64,000 bases of DNA, from assembly GCA_026214975.1 (NCBI GenBank), contig CM047808.1, positions 53,050,321-53,114,320 of the forward strand, read 5' to 3'. A program made the position numbers and the translations under genes. Shown here piece after piece: positions 44,929 through 55,602 of this stretch. The number at the start of each line of letters is the position of its first letter. Within the stretch, counting starts at the first letter, position 1. This DNA is from Gentiana macrophylla (lineage: Eukaryota > Streptophyta > Magnoliopsida > Gentianales > Gentianaceae). The notes below the pieces were generated by a model. It ran no database searches. It was not told the origin of the DNA and worked only from the letters and a program-made list of their open reading frames with translations.

Positions 44929-46856
44929 TGTTAGGAAATCTACGCGGGGATGCAGCAGAATTCAAAATTTTGATTTTCTTTTACCCAAGACCAACTTCAT
45001 TTAAACAACAAGCATAAAAGAAGTAGACAAAAGAATACCTTGGTTGATCCAATTGAATCGATGCTTTGTCTACGGTTGTGGTTTCTGCACGAAGCCGCCT
45101 AAGCGTTCGGCCTCTACCGGTGATCCACACGAACACCTCGCCGGAATCCCATCATGGATTCTACCAGAAAAACTCGGCTGCTAGACCGACTTTTCCTCTC
45201 TAATAAATCTCTCTCTAGGAAGCTCTCTATTTTTCACAAGAACTATTAGCTCTTGGAATTGTGTTGTGCAAAAGAGCTTGCCAAGCCCTCCTATTTATAG
45301 GAGTACCTGCGCCCTTAGTCATTCCCAATCTGATTGGGATTAGTTTCCTAGTAGATTGAGGAGAAAGAAAACATTTTTCCTAATAAAATAAGGAAAATAT
45401 CTTTTATTGACCTATCTCATTTAATTCAATATCCTATGTTAAATATTTCCAAGATATTGACAATATCTTATATTGACTATATTTATCTTGTTACCATAAA
45501 TCTATTTTTTCAAAATCAATTAATATCCAATATTAATATTATGGTAATAACTCAAATGTATCCAATACATTTCAATATTGCGCCCCTTATGCCAATATTT
45601 TGGTATCCAGAATATTCTTTAATTAATATAATATTATGATTAATTAATTTGCAAAATACATGTATATCATATATCTATATATATTTTGAAACATATACAT
45701 CATATGTATATTTAATTAATCAACATAATTAATATATTGTCTTATATTTTTTTCATAATAAATAAATACCACCATGTTAATTTACCACTATAACATTTAT
45801 AGTACGAGATAAATTCTTTCCTTATTTGGTTATCAACTATAACCACATTTTAATCCGGCTAGATGTTCATATGTGTGTGACCCGATAGGCTTCCGAATAT
45901 GTTGGCCGTAGACACAAAATGAAAATTACGAAAATGCCCTTCATGCCTAACGATCACGGGAGAGCGTCTAGCAACACACCGTGACCCCCAATCATCGGAA
46001 GAGTCAAATGCAATGACTACTACCTTTCATGTGAAATAGTTACCGTGTAAATTACAATCCTATCGCTGTAATAATATCCATATGATCGTATCTCGAGTGT
46101 CAATACATTGACGATCGTATCTTATAATCTGGATATCATGCTCTCTCGGAATAACACATTTACTCCCACTTTGCAAAGATTCACGAGATCTAGACATTCC
46201 TTATAAGAAGGCCATTTCAGATATTTGATCCCCATCATAGGATACGTGATTCCTGGACGACCAAACATGTATACTCCGCATGCTTCAATATCATACCCAA
46301 TCACTACCGCATGATCGCCCCATGGATAAGGGAAATCTCAATAGTGTCAAAGCATGACAATCCACACCGTGATTCCATGAAGACTCCGGTCTTAAGGATA
46401 ATTACACAACCGCCACATAGTGTGACATTTAATGTAAGTGGGTCAGTCTAACGTACGCATTCTCTAATACAAGTCCACGTACAGTCCAAGTGTCTCTACA
46501 CTTCGATAGACGAGATCTATCCATGCCTTTAAAGACAGAAGACATCTAATATGTGCTAGCATGTTCATACTATCAATGCCCTGCTTAATAGTACATCTGC
46601 CTAGAGACATTTAAGTATCAAACTTATTAAAGTGATTAGAGATCTCATCAACCATAATCGCCTATCATGGTTTCTCTATCACAGTTTAATACTAAGGACG
46701 TTATCATATAACAATTCATAATTGGTTCTTTAAAAGAACAAGTATATGACAACAGAAAAGCCATTTAATATATGTAAAAACATAAAGAAATAGTAGAAAT
46801 GTTCCGACCCGGTCGGATCCGGTCCAACCTGATTGGGTTAAGACATTATTTCAACA
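44929..46856 (-). mobile_element. Level-3 solo LTR (1.93 kb) with TSD ATTAG
   Basis: It starts TGTTAGGAAATCTACGCG and ends TTTCAACA, the same family as the LTR at 4630-6594. ATTAG is repeated exactly at 44924-44928 and 46857-46861. No internal sequence remains. It interrupts the Athila pol between protease and reverse transcriptase. Confidence 0.95.
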
Positions 46857-46861
46857 ATTAG

Positions 46862-48309
46862 ACCCTGAAGTAGTAGAGACTTTGCTCCTAAAAGAGGAAG
46901 AAGGTAATGAGGAAACCTGGCCTAGGTGCAGTGAAGGTCAAGTGCTAGAAGTAGAGCCTATATATTCTGTGGATTTAGGAGGAACAATTCATAGACCTTC
47001 GTGGCACAAGTTTATTGACTTACAATTGACTGGTAAGCTGTTAAGATCATTGCTGGAAGAGCCACCAAGGAACTTAACGTTGAAACCTTTTCCATCTCAC
47101 CTGAAGTACGTGTACTTACAAGATGATAATCTTCCCCATATAATTTCATCGTTACTATCACCCTTAGAGAAGGAGAAACTTTTTAGAGTATTGAGAGAGC
47201 ACAAGGGAGCGTTTGGGAAGACGATTGTAGATATTAGAGGAATAAGCCCATAAGTGTGCATGCATAAGATCTCTGTAGACCCTGAGAAGAAAGTGGTAGC
47301 ACAACCTTAAAGGAGACTGACGCCACAACTGAAGGATGTTGTTAAGGAGGAGTTTATAAAGATATTGGTGATGAGAATCATTTTCCCAATTGCAGATAGT
47401 GAATGGGTGAGCCCGATTCATATGGTGCCCAAGAAATGAGGATTCATTGTCCAACCTAATGAGTTCAATGAGTTAATCCCTGTGAGACTAATTACTGGTC
47501 ATCGAGTTTGCATTGATTTCATGAAACTGAATGATGCAACTCGTAAAGATCATTTTCCCCTATCATTCATTGACCAGATGTTGGAAAGATTAAGCGGTCA
47601 TGCTTTTTATTGTTTCTTAGATGGACATTCTGGTTACTATCAGATCCATATTGCCCCAGGACCGAGAGAAAACAACTTTCACATGTCCCTATGGAACTTT
47701 TGCATACAATCGCATGCCATTTGGATTTTGTAATGCACCAGCAACATGTCAAAGGTGCATGATGTCATTGTTTGCGGTCATAGTGGAAGACATTCTGGAG
47801 ATTTTCATGGATGATTCTTCTATATTTGGAGATAGCTTTGATAAATGCTTGGACAACTCGAGTAGAGTGCTGAAGAGATATGAAGTGACCAACCTTGTAC
47901 ATAACTGGGAAAAATGTCTTTCATGGTAACATAAGGAATAGTGTTGGATCATAAGATTTCAAAGAAAGGAATGGAGGTTGATAAGGCAAAGATAGAGGTG
48001 ATAGAGAAGTTACCCTCCCTCCCCCCAAAAAACTTAAAGACGTTGCGAGCCTTTCTTTGCCATGCAGGATTATATATGAGGTTTATCAAGGATTCCTCTA
48101 AAGTTTCTAGGCCATTGACGGAATTACTTGCAAAGGATGTACCTTTTGTGATTGTTGAAGAATTCAAGAAAGCATTCAACACAATAAAGCAAATGCTTAT
48201 AACCTCCCCAATTCTAGTAGCACCAGATTGGAACAAACCTTTTGAGCTTATGTCCGATTCAAGCGACACGGCGGAAGCTGGAGCAGACCACAGGACAAAG
48301 GAAGGATAA
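46862..48309 (+). pseudogene. Athila reverse transcriptase pseudogene
   Basis: The region opens with the pre-RT block (RNLTLKPFPSHLKYVYLQDD, VLREHKGAFGKTIVDIRGIS). RT follows: WVSPIHMVPKK, a stop, RVCIDFMKLNDATRKDHFPL, YCFLDGHSGYYQI (first catalytic Asp). After a frameshift come CPYGTFAYNRMPFGFCNAPA and the active site FMDDSSIFG (usual FMDDFSVFG; both Asp kept). The 47941 frame continues with LRAFLCHAGLYMRFIKDSSK and ends at SDSSDTAEA, the first RNase H Asp. Stops at about 47251, 47308 and 47438 and at least two frameshifts disable it. Confidence 0.93.
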
Positions 48310-48646
48310 AATTTTAAGCCTATCTATTACGCCAGTCGTACCCTCAACATTACCCATGGAATTATGCGACTACAGAGAAGGAACTCTTAGTTGTTATCTT
48401 CGTATTTGACAAGTTTCGACCATCTCTGATAGGATCGAAAGTCACTGTATTCACTGACCATGCAGCTCTGAAATACCTTCTAACCAAACAAGACTACATG
48501 CCGAGATTGTTAATATGGATTCTACTTTTACAAGAATTAGATGTTGAGATTAAAGATAAAAAGGGATATGAGAACCAGGTGGCTGATCACCTGTCGAGAT
48601 TAACTTTGCTAGAAGAAGAGCAACCAACTGAGATCAGAGAGAATTA
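48310..48646 (+). pseudogene. Athila RNase H pseudogene
   Basis: In a frame not opened by ATG, codons read YYASRTLN, then after a small break [20 protein letters not shown] (with catalytic Glu), [14 protein letters not shown] (Asp) and [13 protein letters not shown], the standard Ty3 RNase H order. It follows RT directly and precedes integrase. Confidence 0.85.
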
Positions 48647-48719
48647 ACCTGATGAACAACTTTTTGCCGTCTCAGAAGTAGCGCCGCTTGAATCTCAGAC
48701 CCGACGAAATACATCAAGA

Positions 48720-48983
48720 GTGGGCAAGGTATACCCTTGGATTGCTAATATTGTCAATTATTTAGCAGGAAGGTACCCACCACCAGAATTCATGAATGCG
48801 GATAAAAAGAAGTTCTTTACATATCTGAAGCATTATTATTTGGACGATCCCTACCTATATAAGATGTGTCCTGATACCATTCTTAAGAGATGCGTCAATG
48901 ATGACGAGGTTCTAAGTATTTTAAGCCAATGCCATTCTGGAGAAGTTGGAGGTCACTATGGGCCGGACAAGACAGTAGCAAAG
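48720..48983 (+). pseudogene. Athila integrase, N-terminal part up to the insertion
   Basis: The frame reads YPWIANIVNYLAGRYPP and FFTYLKHYYLDDPYLYKMCP, then ILKRCVNDDEVLSILSQCHS and GEVGGHYGPDKTVAK. The final piece holds the two His of the HHCC zinc finger. The 8.3-kb element starting at 48984 separates them from the Cys pair (CHSCQ) at about 57380. The stops needed to end this frame come from the inserted LTR. Confidence 0.92.
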
Positions 48984-50716
48984 TGTTGGTCCCTTAGAAA
49001 GGCTAACACAAGTTTAGAGGAGAGGGGTGAATAAACTTGTCACCAAAAACTAATCTCGAATCGGAAAAGTCCTGTGAACGAAGTTTCTCTCAAACTCAAA
49101 CCGATTTACGATTTGTTCTGTCCCCTTTAACTCAGGTGCAGAAGTTCGATTAGCTCAATCGAATATAAGTTATTACCGACTTATATTTAGTCTCGTTAAT
49201 CGACAAATGGATAAAACTAGCCTTTAGTGCAATAGATGTGTAAAAAGAAAACTAGACCTTCTATGTATCAGTTAAGTGCTGTCTCAGTGTCTGACGTTTG
49301 CTGAGAGATAATGCAATAAATAAAACAAACACAGATGCATAAGGTAAATCAACACATGATTTGATTATGGAAGTTCCGGGTGGTGTAATCCCAGACGCCT
49401 CCCTTCTCTCCGTGGCGTAGGAGGTAACACTAGAATAATGAGATAACCATTACAAAATCCTAGCACTATGACAGTCCTTCACGACACCCTAGTTTCACTG
49501 TCTACACAAAATGAAGAAAGGTGAGATTGCTCCCTTCACTCTGCACACTGATCCTTTGGAGGTGGAATTGCTCCTTCACCAGCTCACCACTAATACCAAC
49601 ACACAGTCCTCAGACTGTACCAACAGCTGTGGCAACACCGTATGAGAAAAGGTAGAATTGCTTTTCTCAAACTATGCACAGCCAACCCTTTTTCACAAAG
49701 GTTAGGTTTAGAATTAATCAAGGATTAATTCAGTGAGCTGTTTGGATCTGACTTTGTAGCTCCAAGCTGCCTTCTTTCCCCCTTGATGGGTTACCGGATC
49801 TTCCTTTGAAGTCTTCAAGGCAATGTCGTTGGCTCCCCTTTATCTGGATAAATATGATCTGCTTTTTATGGATCTGGATTTGGATCTTTGAATGTATGCT
49901 TGTAAAGCTCTTTTTCTGATCCTCCTCTCTCTCTCTCTTGAGTGATTCTCTGTGTATTTATAGGAGTGATGTGACGGTTACTAGCTCTTGTAGCCGTTAC
50001 ACTTGTCATTTAGCCAAAGTTCATATGTACGTTCATATGTACGATCTTTTGTCGTATTGATAGTTTAAATTCAATCAAGGCCTTAACTCAGTTTTCTACT
50101 CTTCTTCAAAACTGAGTACCTTGTTTATTTAATATCTGACTTCGATTGGCTAAGTCAGAGTACACCAATCAGTTTCTTCTTTTCCAGGTAGCTGATAATC
50201 TTTGTCCTTAAGATTATTCAGTGTTACATGATCTATAACTCGATTTGTGTCACCACAGACTTGCTCGAATCTCCGATTTATAGTCACGACATAATCACTT
50301 TCTAACCGAAGTTTGCCACCTCGCTTCTTCAATCTTCAATAATCGAAGTCTGTGTCCTCGGTTCTTTGATCTTCAATAATCGAGTCTGTGTGTCCTCGGT
50401 TCTTCATTCTTCAATAACCGAGTCTGTGTCCCTCAGTTCTGCAAGTACGTATTCAGTTTTCTTGTTATAACTCAGTTTTCATATTGTGACTCAGCTGTTC
50501 GCCTAGTTCCTATTCTATTACAATGCTTGTCTGAAGCAACCTATACAAAGTTCAGACTCTAGATAGAACTTATACATTTGTCTCTAGACCATTTCTTGCT
50601 TCTTCTTTGATTATGCACTATAACAGTTAGTTACGACTTTATCATCATGTGGGTTATAAGTGATTTGTCTAATTTCGTGACGAATCATCATCAAAACATA
50701 AATAATATTTCCAACA
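48984..50716 (-). repeat. 3' LTR of the 8.3-kb element (1733 bp)
   Basis: It matches 55603-57315. A 12-bp tandem duplication (GTTCATATGTAC) near 50026-50050 is present only in this copy, and a roughly 32-bp repeat with GAGTCTGTGTCC recurs three times near 50335-50450. Confidence 0.95.
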
Positions 50717-50735
50717 ATTTCCCCCTTTTTGATGA
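50717..50735 (-). other. Polypurine tract of the 8.3-kb element
   Basis: On the minus strand AAAAAGGGGGAAAT directly precedes the LTR end, as expected for plus-strand priming. Confidence 0.9.
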
Positions 50736-51008
50736 TGTATCATAACCCTCCCTAAAAGCAATAATGAAAGAATAGTGCAAGAAATCATAACGAAACATTT
50801 TAAGATAGCAAAATAGAATAGCCAAGTTTATCACAAGATTCAAAATAGAATAGACTGAGTTAAAAACTGAATTAGATTACATCTTTTCATTTTCCAGTGC
50901 CATTAACTTTTCACCAGCAAATATGTTCCTTTTTGTCTCTAAAAGTCTTCTTTCTTTTCTTTCTTCAACTGATTCACCATCTCTTGGCTTAATTTCCAGA
51001 TATTCATT

Positions 51009-51823
51009 CTACAGACTGTTTCCTTCTTCATTCTCTTGGTTTTTGAACTTGATCAGAATTTCTTTGAGTTCTTCTTCCATCAATTTCTCTTCTTCTTCTG
51101 AGATAAGATTTTCCTTCTCCTCTTTTCTTTTTGACTTCTTTTCAATTTCCCCCTTTGTTTGTGTCTCCTTATCTGTCAGTTTTTCAAGAGTTTTGACACA
51201 GATTACAAGCTTCTTTCTAATACTCAACACTGCTTTAACTGCGGCTTTCTCGCCATCCTCAGTTCTTGTATCTTTAAAATCTCCTTTTGCAATCAGCTCT
51301 TCAAACATACTGTCAACAACTTCTTCATTAATTTGAGTAGTTAGTAGATCAGCGTCTACTTGTCTATCTTGATCTTCTCAGTTGTCTGGCATAAGCCTCT
51401 TGATCTTTTCTTCTTTATTTGCATCATCATCACTACTGACTTCATCTTCCCCTTGTTTGAAGATAAGCGATAGCAGTCTTCAAATAACTTTCATAGGGTG
51501 ATGATGTTTGAGTATTTGTTCAATCCTGAATAATGTATTCTTCCAATTAATTCAAGCAGTTTGAACATTTTCTCCTGTAGATTTTGTATTAAACATTCAA
51601 TGAATTCTTTCAGATTCTTCAGTTTCTCAGCTTCAGTTTCTTGAACCAGAGATTCTCCAAATGCTGATTTGCTTATGGATGCCTTATGAGCTTGGGATGA
51701 GGATCCAGTTTCAGGATAGTAAAAGTGAGTATCATGAACTGTCAGTTCCTTTTCATACTCAGTTTCACAAAATTCTGCATCTTCCATAGCTTCTCTTTGT
51801 TTTTCAGTGTATTCCCCAAACAT
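51009..51823 (-). pseudogene. C-terminal charged part of ORF-B
   Basis: Two frames (51491-51823 and 51009-51308) continue ORF-B on the minus strand after stops. The first has VQETEAEKLKNLKEFIECLI, the second is very rich in Lys and Glu (for example KSKRKEEKENLISEEEEKLM) and is probably coiled-coil. No enzyme motif is visible. They are most likely the degraded C-terminus of the protein whose N-terminal domain lies at 52190-53069. Confidence 0.55.
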
Positions 51824-51926
51824 AGTAGTGGGAAATTCACTCCTTCAGATACTTCATCGATTTGATCTCTTGATTCTTCAATCTCTCTTTGATTTCTTCT
51901 TCCATTTCTATATCATCTTCGTTTCA

Positions 51927-53069
51927 TCATCGCCAAACATCACTTTCATCAATATTGATTACCACTTTAGGTTCGGCTTTCATTGCCTGAAGTTTGTTCC
52001 ATAACCTCTTCTGTCTCCTCAGTGTTCTTTCATCTAAGTTCACAGTTCCACTTGAACTGGAGTCTGAAGCTTTACTCAATTCCTCTTCTTCAATGATTTT
52101 CCTTTTCTTTGTTTCAGTGGACACTGATTTGAGTTTTGCTTTGGCTTCTGTAAATTTTGATATGGAAAAATGATCTAGTATCCTTTGCACTAGATAAGGA
52201 AATCCCTTTTTTTTGGTAAGAACGATTCTCCAGTATCTTCTCTTTCTTTGACTCTTTCTTTCTCGTCTGAAATTTGCTTTATCAACTGGTTGAGAACAAA
52301 TTTGTTCCAATTAAATCTCTTTTCAAACCAAATAGCACAAATCATCTTCATTTTGTCAGTTGAGAGAGTATAGAAATTTCGAGCATGACCAATGACGTTT
52401 CTGGTCAGAAGTATCGTCAAGAATGCAAACTCTCCTTTCTGCTGATAAATAGTGCCACTGTAATTCCTCTTCTTCTTGTTGATTGCCGTGATATTCCAAA
52501 GTTTGTCTTTTTCTTCTTTCCCAAAAGTGAAAGATGGAGAGCCTCCAATTATATCTAGACGGAACACTAGGGAAAGTAACTGTTCATCAATGGTGAAGCT
52601 TTTGTCTTGAACAGTTGTTTTGAAGCTTCTTCCATTGTTGATGATTTCGGCATTTCTGTAGAAATCTCTAATGCCGTCTGGACACAAAGTAGTGACCTTT
52701 GTATCAATCAAATTCTCCAAACCTCGAATCTTTTTAATCTTCTTTGTGATTTGAATTGAAAGAGTGTAGTTTGAGAATTTTTGACAGAAGTTGTCCAAGC
52801 TGGTGGTGATTTCATCGTCTATGTTGTATTGCTCCATTGATCTTTGAGTTAGGGATCCTTGAATTCTTGATTTTGGGTGAGCAGGATTTTGTCAAGATTT
52901 TGCAATCGTTTTCAAATGAGAGTCGTGTCACAATCAATGAGATTATGTAGGGATGTACATCTACTTTTTCTCCCAGATTGACACGTGGCTTTGAGTGATT
53001 TGCCATGTCAGTCCAAACGTCAGAAGGTAGCTGGAAAGTCTTTACTTCTTTGACAGTTTTGTCCTTCAT
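51927..53069 (-). pseudogene. ORF-B: putative plant transposon-associated protein
   Basis: Frames at 52812-53069, 52190-52837 and 51927-52310 overlap and join by frameshifts. Readable blocks are RGLENLIDTKVTTLCPDGIR, FYRNAEIINNG and IDEQLLSLVFRLDIIGG, then LLTRNVIGHARNFYTLSTDK, MKMICAIWFEKRFNWNKFVL and KKGFPYLVQRILDHFSISK. This pattern (an N-terminal FY.N block, then a helix-rich part ending with a GFP.L...IL segment) resembles the domain annotated as putative plant transposon protein in many plant LTR-element ORFs. That family link is from memory and untested. Its function is unknown. A Ser-rich and Lys/Arg-rich part follows. Confidence 0.6.
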
Positions 53070-53124
53070 CAGCTTTTGCCATCTCAGTCAGTTTTCTGAG
53101 GATTTTGCAAAGTGAACTGACTTT

Positions 53125-54701
53125 TGATGACAGTTAAAATATACCTATTTATGTCATCAATTCTAACCTTAAATCGGAGTTAATTGTACATATTTCATAT
53201 TTAATCACGTGTTTATATTTATTATTTAATGATAAGTGATTATTAATATGATAATTGGTATTTAATCGTTTTTATTATAAAAGAGCAATTAATTGTGTGA
53301 TAAGTGCCGATTTTGCGAGATCATGATAAATCGGGAAGATAATTATCACGCAATCGAGATCTCAAGATAAAAGAGAAGAAAATCGGAGCATTAAAAAGAT
53401 TAATCGATCAATTCAAAAGCGTGGAGTGGGGAACAAGTCGACGAACCGAAGTGAAAACGCTGCGTGAAGAAGGAGGCTCGGTCGATCGAGCGTGTAGCAG
53501 TTCGGTCACCCGAGCCTAATGTGATAAATGCATGTCAATCTTCCGATTCTCCTATGTCGGCTACAACTCCTATATAAACAAAGAAATTACGATGTTGAGA
53601 ACACACACCACTACAACACAAAAACAATTCATACAATTTTAGCCTTTAAGTTTTAGTTTTATTTTTTTTTCTTTATGTTCGTACATTGTGGATTCGTCGG
53701 ATTCTCCGATTAAGGAACGCATTAAAGAGTGGGAGTCACTCTCGTCTTCGAGGGTATGACTATTCAATTATGCAATCTTTATTCGTAGATCTGTTATATT
53801 TTATTATGGAGTAGTTTTTCTTGTATTGATTGCGTGATGTAGATTTATTTACGAACCCATGTGTTTAGGTTAGAAACGTTAAGAAGTAATCATGATTTGT
53901 TCCGGCACAAAACTGTGTTCGGTCGACCTAGACGTGTCACTCGGTCGCCCGAGTGCCGTCTGTCGGTCGACCGAGCCTGGCAATGTGTAGGCAATATTAT
54001 GATCGGCTTCGATCGCGCCGATTCTCCGAATTGGAATTAAACGAGTAATTAAACTCTGATCAACTTAGTTATTCATCATCATAATTTAACATGAAACCTA
54101 AAAAGTGATTGTTACTTAGGATATATATTGAATCGGCATCTAAGAAGTACGCCTTACCCTAGGAATGTTGCTTAGATGAGGTTACGGTTTATACCGGCAT
54201 CCCTAGTCTCGTAATTGTGTCAGAAGTTATATGAGATGGAGGCATTAAAAAGCGAAGTCACGTAATGGAGGCACGATGATTTAGAGGGCCTAATTGAAGC
54301 TAAATCTACCTTAGGGGATGACTCTCGTAGTCATAATAATTAATCTTTAACGTTTGTTTTGTCTCGTTATCATCCTAATTCACATGGGGGAGTTATAATC
54401 TACTAGCGTAATCAATACTATTTGTCTAGATAATATCAACCGTATTATCCGTGTTTTAGTAGTCTTTAGTTTGTCTTTGTGGTCTTTTGTGTCTTGTGGT
54501 TGTCACTATTTTATTTTCTGCATTTAGTTGGTCGTAGACCGCCCTTTCAATTTAGTTCCAATAGGATAAAGTTGTGTTTTATTTGTGCCGAGTCTCTGTG
54601 GGATCGACCTCGACTCTATCTGGCTGTACTACAATCGAACCTAGTTCTCTTGCTAGTGAGTTAGTAGGCATCGAGTTAATAGTTTAACTTGACCTCTATC
54701 A
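53125..54701 (+). mobile_element. Level-4 solo LTR (1.58 kb), Athila-like, TSD ACTTT
   Basis: It starts TGATGACAGTTAAAATA, like the Athila LTR start TGATGACGCTTAAAATA, and ends GACCTCTATCA. ACTTT is repeated exactly at 53120-53124 and 54702-54706. GTGGGATCGACCTCGACTC and CTTGCTAGTGAG near its 3' end parallel the Athila LTR end (GTGGGACCGACCTTGACTC, TTGCTAGTAAG), so it is a related but different family. It contains repeated GGTCGACCGAGC-type palindromic phrases near 53500 and 53930. No internal region remains. Confidence 0.93.
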
Positions 54702-55511
54702 ACTTTTCCTGCAAAACAGTTTAAGTTTTCTTTGGTACCCATATCTTTTTGGTGCGATTGAGTTAGTTATTGAAATATTACTTTCAATTTCTTTGTTGAG
54801 AGAATTAAACCTTCTCAACTCTTTTCTGGATAAACCATTACGCTTAATTTTAGTTGATTTCACAAGGATTGTTTTAGATTTAACCTTATTAGTTTCCTTG
54901 TGCAATCCACTAAATCTTCCAGTATCTTGATTTCTAGAGTTTATACTTTTTAAAGCCTCAAGACTGGGTGGGGGTGGGGGATTATCATTGCTTTTTTCAA
55001 ATTTATTGCACATTAATCTTTCAGCTAGTTTTGACACCTCAGTTTCAAGAAACTTATTCCAATCTTTTGCTTTGTCAAGTTCTCTGTCTTTTAATTTTAG
55101 TTCCAACTTAAGTTTTTCAGTTAACTCGACAAGATCAAGGTTCTTCAGACTGAGTTCAGCAAATGATAACTGATTTGAAGAATGATTTGACGCAGTTTTA
55201 GGATTTGAATGTACACTCTTTTGTTGCTGTAATGAATCTTCTATATCAACAACCACTTGTGACTCCTTTCCTTCTTCTTTTGAGAGGTCTCTTAGTGATG
55301 GAACTCCTCTGGATTCGTTAATGTGAACATTGAAGTTTGTATCCACTTCATCACTGAGTTGAGGTTCTGGATTTGTAAATAAATTTGTCGCACTGAACCT
55401 TTCGATCATTTGATCCTGAAAATCAGATATATTTTGCAAACAATTAGTCAGGGGGTGAATAAGCCAACTTCTAGCTCTAGATGTAGACATTGAAACTAGG
55501 TGAATCGACAT
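54702..55511 (-). pseudogene. ORF-A of the 8.3-kb element, function unknown
   Basis: A frame of about 270 codons from an ATG at 55511 (an extended open frame runs back into the primer site at 55600 but has no ATG). It has MSIHLVSMSTSRARSWLIHP near the start, a Ser/Asn-rich middle, a Leu/Lys/Glu heptad stretch (DLVELTEKLKLELKLKDREL) likely to be coiled-coil, then NPPPPPSLEALKS and a basic end. It is cut by the solo LTR: the last codon before the stop comes from the target duplicate. The position right after the primer site is that of gag, and a coiled-coil plus basic tail would suit an RNA-binding structural protein, but no gag core or zinc knuckle is visible. Confidence 0.6.
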
Positions 55512-55584
55512 AAAGTGAGGGTCTTCAACAAACTGGTTTAAGAAGGTATTTTTCAAAACAAGAATGGATCTCTTCAAAATGTAA

Positions 55585-55600
55585 GCTCGCTCCGATACCA
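55585..55600 (-). other. Primer-binding site of the 8.3-kb element
   Basis: On the minus strand TGGTATCGGAGCGAGC, two bases from the LTR, of the initiator-Met type. Confidence 0.92.
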
Positions 55601-55602
55601 AT

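Noticed and set aside
50923..51336. 137-codon plus-strand Ser/Phe-rich frame
   Set aside because: It is antisense to the Lys/Glu-rich part of ORF-B; GAA/AAG codons read backwards give TTC/CTT (Phe/Leu/Ser).
53607..53630. CCACTACAACACAAAAAC as a CACTA end
   Set aside because: It has no subterminal repeats, no partner terminus and lies inside a well-bounded solo LTR.
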